In this document: in pieces, positions 57,220 through 64,000 of the stretch
Layout: each line of letters starts with the position of its first letter
How positions within the stretch are numbered: position 1 is the first letter of the stretch
NCBI RefSeq assembly: GCF_963668665.1
Contig: NZ_OY764902.1
Coordinates: 2,297,501 to 2,361,500 of the forward strand
Origin: an uncultured Anaeromusa sp.
Lineage (GTDB): Bacteria > Bacillota > Negativicutes > Anaeromusales > Anaeromusaceae
Direction of reading: 5' to 3'
Length of the DNA: 64,000 bases
Program-made: the position numbers and the translations under genes
Notes under the pieces: generated by a model
What the model saw: the letters and a program-made list of their open reading frames with translations, nothing else
Databases searched by the model: none
What the model was told of the DNA's origin: nothing

Positions 57220-58077
57220 ATGAAACAGGTCACAACGGTGGAAGAACTGCGTCAATTGGTAGGCGGAGCGCGCCGGGCGGGGCAAAGTGTTGCGTTAGTT
57301 CCTACGATGGGCTATTTGCACGCAGGACATTGTACGCTGATGCAGCAGGCTAAAAAAGAAAATGGCCTGGTCGTAGCCAGCATTTTCGTGAATCCCTTGC
57401 AGTTTAGCGCTGGCGAGGATTTTGCCGTGTATCCGCGCGATTTAGAGCGTGACGCGGCCGCCGCTGCAGCGTCAGGGGTGGATGTGCTGTTTACTCCCTC
57501 GGTAGAAGAAATGTATCCCCAAGGGTACGAAAATATGAAAACCTTAGTAACCGTGAGCGGCGTCAGCGAAGGGCTGTGCGGCGCGTCTCGCCCCGGTCAT
57601 TTTCAAGGTGTGGCGACAGTAGTGGCCAAGCTTTTTCATCTGGTTCAGCCGGATCGTGCGTATTTTGGGCAGAAGGATGCGCAGCAAGTGGCGGTCATTC
57701 GACAAATGGTGATGGATTTGAACTGGCTGGTGGACATTGTGGCGGTGCCGATTGTGCGCGAAGCGGACGGTTTGGCTTTGTCTTCGCGCAATGTGTATCT
57801 TTCGCAAGCGGAACGTACAGCGGCGTTAGTGCTGTCGCGGGCGCTGCAGAAGGCCCAAACTCTTTTGCAAGCCGGGGAACGGCGCAGCGCCTCCGTGGAA
57901 GCTGCGGCAAAAGAGGAACTGGCTCAGGAGGCTTTGGCAGCAGTGGAGTATGTGATGTTGGTGGATGCGGCCAGCATGCAGCCGGTGACCGAGATCAAAC
58001 AGCCGGTGGTATTGGCTTTGGCAGTACGCATCGGCAAGACAAGACTGATTGATAATTTACTGTGGGAGGAATGCTAA
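57220..58077 (+). CDS. panC: Pantothenate synthetase
   Basis: A 285-residue ligase that joins pantoate and beta-alanine with ATP to make pantothenate. The nucleotide motif is [16 protein letters not shown] (HxGH), with [26 protein letters not shown] and [16 protein letters not shown] (the KMSKS-like loop). Length is normal. The ATG at 57220 follows GAGGAGAG. panD starts one base after its stop codon. Confidence 0.96.
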   Translation: MKQVTTVEELRQLVGGARRAGQSVALVPTMGYLHAGHCTLMQQAKKENGLVVASIFVNPLQFSAGEDFAVYPRDLERDAAAAAASGVDVLFTPSVEEMYPQGYENMKTLVTVSGVSEGLCGASRPGHFQGVATVVAKLFHLVQPDRAYFGQKDAQQVAVIRQMVMDLNWLVDIVAVPIVREADGLALSSRNVYLSQAERTAALVLSRALQKAQTLLQAGERRSASVEAAAKEELAQEALAAVEYVMLVDAASMQPVTEIKQPVVLALAVRIGKTRLIDNLLWEEC

Positions 58078-58078
58078 G

Positions 58079-58462
58079 ATGATGCGACATATGTTTACTT
58101 CTAAACTGCACCGGGCGACGGTGACCGAAGCCAACTTAAACTATATGGGGAGTATTACCATTGACGAAGATCTTGTAGATGCTGTGGGCATGTACCTTCA
58201 TGAACGGGTGCAGATTGTCAACAACAATAATGGCGCTCGTTTGGAAACCTATATTATTCCCGGACCGCGCGGCTCCGGCGTTGTCTGTTTGAATGGCGCC
58301 GCCGCCCGCTGGGCTCAGCCGGGGGATGTCGTGATTATTATGGCCTACGCTTGGATGGAGGAGGCCGAGGCGCGGACACATGTGCCCAAGGTTGTTTTTC
58401 TGGGCGAAGGAAACCGTATTGAATCCATCAAAGGCGCAGAGCAGCATGGTGAAATCGGTTGA
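58079..58462 (+). CDS. panD: Aspartate 1-decarboxylase (pyruvoyl enzyme precursor)
   Basis: A 127-residue proenzyme that makes beta-alanine from aspartate. Starting at 58079, the self-cleavage site falls at Gly24-Ser25 (YMGSITID), the same numbering as in E. coli, with catalytic Lys9 in KLHRATVT. Ser25 becomes the pyruvoyl group. GTGGGAGGA lies 8 bases before the ATG. With panC it supplies pantothenate; panB is not in the window. Confidence 0.96.
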   Translation: MMRHMFTSKLHRATVTEANLNYMGSITIDEDLVDAVGMYLHERVQIVNNNNGARLETYIIPGPRGSGVVCLNGAAARWAQPGDVVIIMAYAWMEEAEARTHVPKVVFLGEGNRIESIKGAEQHGEIG

Positions 58463-58492
58463 TTGACAATGAAGAGACCCGTAGTTTATGAT
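58463..58492 (+). promoter_or_regulatory. birA promoter
   Basis: Consensus TTGACA (58463-58468) right at the panD stop codon and TATGAT (58487-58492), with an 18-base spacer. Confidence 0.7.
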
Positions 58493-58530
58493 GTAAGAAT
58501 GAATACATCGGAAACTGGGAGGTCGAGGTT

Positions 58531-59505
58531 TTGCGAGCGCGAATACTAAAGCTGCTGCGGCAGCAATCCCAGGATTATCTATCCGGGGAAGAGATCAGCC
58601 GGCAACTAGCGGTCTCTCGTACTGCTGTGTGGAAACACATTCAGGAATTGAAAAATCACGGTTATGAAATTGAAGCGCATCCGCGCAAGGGGTATCGCTT
58701 GAAAAGCCGTCCGGACTTATTATTGCCAGAAGAAATTAGAGCCGGCCTGGCTACACAGCTTTTAGGCAAACAGATTGTGCATTTTTATGATACTTCTTCT
58801 ACCAATAATGAAGCCAAACGTCTAGCGGCGGATGACGCTGTTGAAGGAACGATTGTCGTATCAGAGGCGCAAACATTGGGGCGGGGACGTTTGAATCGCG
58901 GTTGGTTTTCTCCTCCTGGAGGCGGCGTTTGGGTATCTGTCATTCTTCGGCCTCCGTTCCCGCCGCAAGAAGCTCCGAAATGTACGCTTATGGCGGCGGT
59001 AGCGACCGTAGAGGCGATTCGTGAGGCCAGCGGTCTTAATTGCGGCATTAAATGGCCTAACGACATTCTCTGGCAGGGGCGGAAGCTGGTGGGCATTCTT
59101 ACGGAAATGAGCGCAGAAATGGATGCCATTAATTTTGTAGTACTGGGCATCGGTATTAACGTGAGCTTGCAGGAAAGCGATTTTCCTGAAGAGTTACGGA
59201 ACATAGGCGCTTCCGTGTCCATGGGAGCCGAGCGCGAAGTTTCCCGCGTAGAGCTGTTGCAAAAGCTTTTAGAACGTTTGGAGTATTGGTACCAAGTGGT
59301 GAAACAAGAAGGCTTTGAACCTGTTTTGGAAGCTTGGCGGCGCGAGTCGGTTACCCTGGGACAGCCGGTCCGTGTGCTGGCTGGCGAGGAAACCTATGAT
59401 GGCGTGGCGGAAGAACTGGCGGAAGACGGTTCTCTCTTAGTACGCACGGAAAATGGCTTGCGGCGCGTACTGGCGGGAGATGTGTCGCTGCGCCTGCAAG
59501 GGTAG
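58531..59505 (+). CDS. birA: Biotin operon repressor / biotin-protein ligase BirA
   Basis: A 324-residue bifunctional protein. Residues 1-60 form a helix-turn-helix domain (EEISRQLAVSRTAVWKHIQEL), so it should also bind DNA. The ligase domain has SEAQTLGRGRLNRGWFSPPGG (the GRGRxxR biotinyl-AMP loop) and KWPNDILWQGRKLVGIL. A C-terminal SH3-like cap follows. It attaches biotin to carboxylase carrier domains. The start is a TTG at 58531, 7 bases behind GGGAGG; no ATG fits the family N terminus. No biotin gene is nearby. Confidence 0.94.
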   Translation: MRARILKLLRQQSQDYLSGEEISRQLAVSRTAVWKHIQELKNHGYEIEAHPRKGYRLKSRPDLLLPEEIRAGLATQLLGKQIVHFYDTSSTNNEAKRLAADDAVEGTIVVSEAQTLGRGRLNRGWFSPPGGGVWVSVILRPPFPPQEAPKCTLMAAVATVEAIREASGLNCGIKWPNDILWQGRKLVGILTEMSAEMDAINFVVLGIGINVSLQESDFPEELRNIGASVSMGAEREVSRVELLQKLLERLEYWYQVVKQEGFEPVLEAWRRESVTLGQPVRVLAGEETYDGVAEELAEDGSLLVRTENGLRRVLAGDVSLRLQG

Positions 59506-59532
59506 ATCGTTAAAAATGGAGGAAGAAATCAC

Positions 59533-60297
59533 ATGCTACTAGTGATTGACATTGGCAATAGCAATATCGTTCTGGGAGCCTATGAAGGAAAAACCATGCA
59601 ACATCATTGGCGGGTTTCGACAGACCGCCAGAAAACCGGTGATGAGTACGGCATGCTGTTGAATAATTTATTTCATTATTCCGGCTTGACGATGAAGGAT
59701 ATTACTGCTGTTATTATCTCCTCGGTAGTGCCGCCGATTATTGTGCCTTTTGTCCGGATGTGCCGGCGTTACTTTAACGTAGATCCCCTTGTTGTGGGCC
59801 CTGGCATCAAAACCGGCATTTGCATTAAATACGAAAATCCTCGCGAAGTCGGCGCTGACCGTATTGTTAACGCTGTGGCCGCCTATGAAATGTTTGGCGG
59901 TCCGCTGATCATTATTGATTTTGGCACGGCCACAACCTTCTGCGCCATCGCCGACAACGGCGACTATTTAGGAGGAGCTATTTCTCCAGGCATTGGCATT
60001 TCGACAGAAGCGCTGTTCCAACGGGCGGCCAAGCTGCCGCGTATCGAGTTGGTGCAGCCGAAACAAGTGATCTGCCGCAATACGGTAAGCAGCATGCAAT
60101 CGGGGATTATCTTCGGTTTTACGGGCCAAGTGGATGAAATCGTTCGGCGTATGAAGGAAGAACTCGGCAGCGACGCCTATGTAGTAGGAACTGGCGGCTT
60201 GGCGAATCTTATCGCGCAGAACTCAACCACCATTAATGTAGTAGAACATTTCTTGACACTGGAAGGACTACGCATACTCTATGAACGGAACTCCTAA
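59533..60297 (+). CDS. coaX: Type III pantothenate kinase
   Basis: A 254-residue ASKHA-fold kinase that phosphorylates pantothenate, the first step of coenzyme A synthesis. [12 protein letters not shown] near the N terminus, the GPGIKTGI segment, [12 protein letters not shown] and [12 protein letters not shown] are the family motifs. GGAGGAAG precedes the ATG. It lies 27 bases behind birA and its end overlaps dusB by 17 bases. It links to panCD just upstream. Confidence 0.96.
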   Translation: MLLVIDIGNSNIVLGAYEGKTMQHHWRVSTDRQKTGDEYGMLLNNLFHYSGLTMKDITAVIISSVVPPIIVPFVRMCRRYFNVDPLVVGPGIKTGICIKYENPREVGADRIVNAVAAYEMFGGPLIIIDFGTATTFCAIADNGDYLGGAISPGIGISTEALFQRAAKLPRIELVQPKQVICRNTVSSMQSGIIFGFTGQVDEIVRRMKEELGSDAYVVGTGGLANLIAQNSTTINVVEHFLTLEGLRILYERNS

Positions 60298-61282
60298 ACT
60301 GACGATTGGCGGGCTTGTGCTCGCCAATCCTGTTATTTTGGCCCCTATGGCCGGTGTAACGGATTTACCATTTCGCCTCTTATGCAAGGAATCAGGCTGT
60401 GGCTTGGTTGTGTCGGAAATGATCAGCGACAATGCTTTGCTTTTTGACAATGACCGCACCTTGGAAATGCTGCGTATGGAGCCGGCGGAGCGTCCGGTGG
60501 CCATGCAGATTTTTGGCTCCAACCCGGAGTTGATGGCGCAGGCGGCGCAAAAGGTGGAAGCCGCCGGAGCGGATATTATTGACATTAACATGGGCTGTCC
60601 GGCGCCGAAAATTGTCAAAAATGGCGAGGGCTCGGCGCTCATGCGCAAGCCTGAACTGGCGCAGCGTATTTTGCGCGCTGTTGTGGCGGCGGTACAGGTA
60701 CCGGTAACGGTGAAAATACGCAAGGGCTGGTCCGAACAGGAAGTCAATGCGGTAGAGCTGGCGCTTTTGGCAGAAGAGGCCGGCGTGGCGGCGGTAGCCG
60801 TCCATGGGCGGACGCGGGAACAATTTTATGAAGGAAAAGCTGATTGGCAGATTATTCGCGAAGTCAAAGAGGCTCTTTCCATTCCGGTAATCGGTAATGG
60901 CGACATCTGGAGTCCTGCGGATGCTGCGCGCATGTTGGAGCAAACCGGCTGCGACGGTATTATGGTAGGACGTGGCTGTCAGGGAAACCCATGGCTGTTT
61001 CGCGATATTTTAGCTTACTTGCAAACCGGCGTTGTACCGCCGGCGCCGTCCTTAGAAGAACGGCGTCGGTTTATTTTACGCCACTTGGACATGCTTATGT
61101 CCTTGAAAGGGGAATATGTCGCCGTTCGGGAGATGCGTCGCCATGCTGCCTGGTATACGAAAGGCGTGCGCGGCGCGGCTAGATGGCGGCAAATGTTGAA
61201 TCAGGCGCTCTGCCGGGATGACTTTGAGCGTTTGCTGGAGGAAATGCTGGCAGCGGAGTTGTCTGCTGCAAACGGGGGCTGA
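60281..61282 (+). CDS. dusB: tRNA-dihydrouridine synthase
   Basis: A 333-residue FMN-dependent enzyme that reduces uridine to dihydrouridine in tRNA D-loops. [19 protein letters not shown] is the FMN-binding start; [20 protein letters not shown] contains the catalytic Cys; [18 protein letters not shown] and GNGDIWSP follow. The protein is of the DusB type usual in Firmicutes. The ATG overlaps coaX, with GGAAGGA 12 bases upstream. CoaX-dusB order is common in this group. Confidence 0.94.
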   Translation: MNGTPKLTIGGLVLANPVILAPMAGVTDLPFRLLCKESGCGLVVSEMISDNALLFDNDRTLEMLRMEPAERPVAMQIFGSNPELMAQAAQKVEAAGADIIDINMGCPAPKIVKNGEGSALMRKPELAQRILRAVVAAVQVPVTVKIRKGWSEQEVNAVELALLAEEAGVAAVAVHGRTREQFYEGKADWQIIREVKEALSIPVIGNGDIWSPADAARMLEQTGCDGIMVGRGCQGNPWLFRDILAYLQTGVVPPAPSLEERRRFILRHLDMLMSLKGEYVAVREMRRHAAWYTKGVRGAARWRQMLNQALCRDDFERLLEEMLAAELSAANGG

Positions 61283-61284
61283 CG

Positions 61285-62256
61285 ATGAGTGACAGCATGA
61301 TTTTATTTCCGCTGATGAGCGGTGTTTTGCCGCGCCCGGGAGGCGGGCGGGCTAAGGGCATTTTTTTGCCGGATCAAGGCGGTAGTTGGCTGGCAAGGCT
61401 GGCGGGAACGCGTAACAATCTACTTCTTTGTCCTTGGCTGAATGATGAGGAGCGCTTGTATCCAGTAGGGGTGTCTGCACGTGTGTTGGACGTAGAAGCG
61501 CAGCCTGCTTTTGACGAGGACGGTCAGGCTGTGCCCGTCTTTTTGGCGACTTTAGAGGGACAAGAATTCATGCGCTGGCATTCTTTTCGCGGCAGTCAGG
61601 AATTGGTGCTGGCTGAAGGCGTGGAAACTGTGCCGCTGCGGCAGATGCGCAAAAAGTATCCGGCTATTTCCGGCGCGGGCTGGCAGCCTGCAGGGGGGTA
61701 TACGGAATTTCGCGGTCCCGAGGATTTACCGGTAACCATTTATGGACTGGACGTGGAAACAGGACGCGAGATCTCCATTACGGCCAATTTGGGAGGGCTG
61801 GTAACGCCAGAACAGGCGCATACCATTGAACATGGCATTATCCGCGCTTTGCAGCAAGCCGGCTTGTGTACGGTGCGTACGTTGCTTAGCGCCATAGCTC
61901 ATGAGACGGAAGAGTTGAAGTGGTCCGTGGAAGCCGGCATTCGTTTTGCGATGCCGGAAATCTTGGGGCAGACGCAAGGTGGGGCTTGCGGCAATCCCAT
62001 GACCTATTTGGCACAGGCCTATTTTAGCGAAACTTTTTTGGAACAGCTGGAAGCGGGAGAAAATGCCGCTGACGCTGTGGCAAGAGCGCGCAAAAGCGCC
62101 ATGTCTCAGGTGATGGAGGACTTGGATTTGACTGGAGATCCACAGCTGAGGGCGCTAGAGGGACTGAAGAAGGGCATGAGCCATGACGACACGCCTCTAC
62201 CGGTGGCTGTGTGCAAACGAGTGCTGCAGCAATTCCCTTTTTCTCCCTGGGGTTGA
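61285..62256 (+). CDS. Hypothetical protein downstream of dusB
   Basis: A 323-residue soluble protein that I cannot assign. It has no signal peptide or membrane segment. The C-terminal half contains QAHTIEHGIIRALQQAG, a His/Glu-rich helical segment, and ETEELKWSVEAGIRFAMPE. The N-terminal half is rich in beta-type sequence. It starts 2 bases after dusB, so it belongs to the birA-coaX-dusB transcript. The start codon ATG at 61285 has GGGGGCTGA upstream. A role in tRNA or DNA metabolism would be a guess from position only. Confidence 0.7.
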   Translation: MSDSMILFPLMSGVLPRPGGGRAKGIFLPDQGGSWLARLAGTRNNLLLCPWLNDEERLYPVGVSARVLDVEAQPAFDEDGQAVPVFLATLEGQEFMRWHSFRGSQELVLAEGVETVPLRQMRKKYPAISGAGWQPAGGYTEFRGPEDLPVTIYGLDVETGREISITANLGGLVTPEQAHTIEHGIIRALQQAGLCTVRTLLSAIAHETEELKWSVEAGIRFAMPEILGQTQGGACGNPMTYLAQAYFSETFLEQLEAGENAADAVARARKSAMSQVMEDLDLTGDPQLRALEGLKKGMSHDDTPLPVAVCKRVLQQFPFSPWG

Positions 62257-62265
62257 CGTGCCATA

Positions 62266-62294
62266 TTGACGCGACCGACCTTTGGGCCTATAAT
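62266..62294 (+). promoter_or_regulatory. greA promoter
   Basis: TTGACG (62266-62271) and consensus TATAAT (62289-62294) with a 17-base spacer. Confidence 0.82.
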
Positions 62295-62321
62295 ATTATC
62301 CAATAGCATGAAGAAGTTTTA

Positions 62322-62350
62322 AGTGTCAAGGCAAACTTGACACTCTTTCT
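62322..62350 (+). terminator. Hairpin in the greA leader
   Basis: A perfect 9-bp AGTGTCAAG/CTTGACACT stem with a GCAAA loop and a CTTTCT tail lies about 20 bases after the expected transcript start, before greA. It could end some transcripts early, like the greA leader terminator of E. coli. Confidence 0.6.
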
Positions 62351-62408
62351 ATTGTTTTGTAGTAATGCCGTTGGTTGAAGCAAGTATAAAACAGAAGGAG
62401 CGCGAAAC

Positions 62409-64000
<1,592 letters not shown>

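Overview
The window is a contiguous piece of a bacterial chromosome of about 50% GC. It has tight, mostly plus-strand operons, strong Shine-Dalgarno sites and many classical intrinsic terminators. Gene content and order point to a diderm Firmicute of the class Negativicutes with a glutamate-fermenting life style; an Anaeromusa/Anaeroarcus-like member of the Sporomusaceae would fit. This placement is inference from gene content, because no rRNA gene is present. No phage, insertion sequence, tRNA, rRNA or CRISPR array was seen.

Layout. 1-6.2 kb: end of pyrG, sppA, a large unknown lipoprotein, a Cys-rich unknown, a transaldolase-like aldolase and glpX. 6.2-13.3 kb: mfd, a SpoVB/MurJ-type flippase, mazG and HU, in an order conserved in Firmicutes. 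13.4-15.7 kb: PhoP-type regulator, pstB and phoU. 15.8-18.7 kb: M16C peptidase. 18.8-32.6 kb: LysR regulator and a complete-looking methylaspartate fermentation block (glutamate/cation symporter, glutamate mutase GlmS/GlmL/GlmE, methylaspartate ammonia-lyase, a P-loop protein with an AlaRS-like domain, CitD/E/F, CitC, fused CitXG). 32.6-34.3 kb: UbiB-type kinase. 34.4-36.3 kb (minus strand): PhoR-type kinase. 36.5-42.7 kb: glycolipid glycosyltransferase, pstS, pstC, pstA and a chemoreceptor. 42.8-48.9 kb: divIC, S1 protein, split ThrE exporter, tilS, hpt, ftsH. 49.2-50.9 kb (minus strand): secreted GH26-like enzyme. 51-57 kb: asparaginase II, a SAM-riboswitch-controlled aminotransferase, MetQ, LarE, a doubled DUF2292 protein and cysK. 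57-64 kb: panC, panD, birA, coaX, dusB, an unknown protein, greA and the start of lysS.

How it works together. Glutamate imported by the symporter would be rearranged to 3-methylaspartate by B12-dependent glutamate mutase and deaminated to mesaconate. The CitDEF lyase, probably acting as citramalate lyase, would cleave citramalate to acetate and pyruvate; mesaconate hydratase is not in the window. Phosphate genes lie in two clusters, and pstS and pstC carry matching three-hexamer Pho boxes. Several leaders look like RNA switches: a clear SAM-I riboswitch, plus unassigned structured leaders before the glutamate symporter, cysK and panC. These three unassigned leaders, the AlaRS-domain ATPase inside the fermentation locus and the doubled DUF2292 protein are the best candidates for something undescribed.
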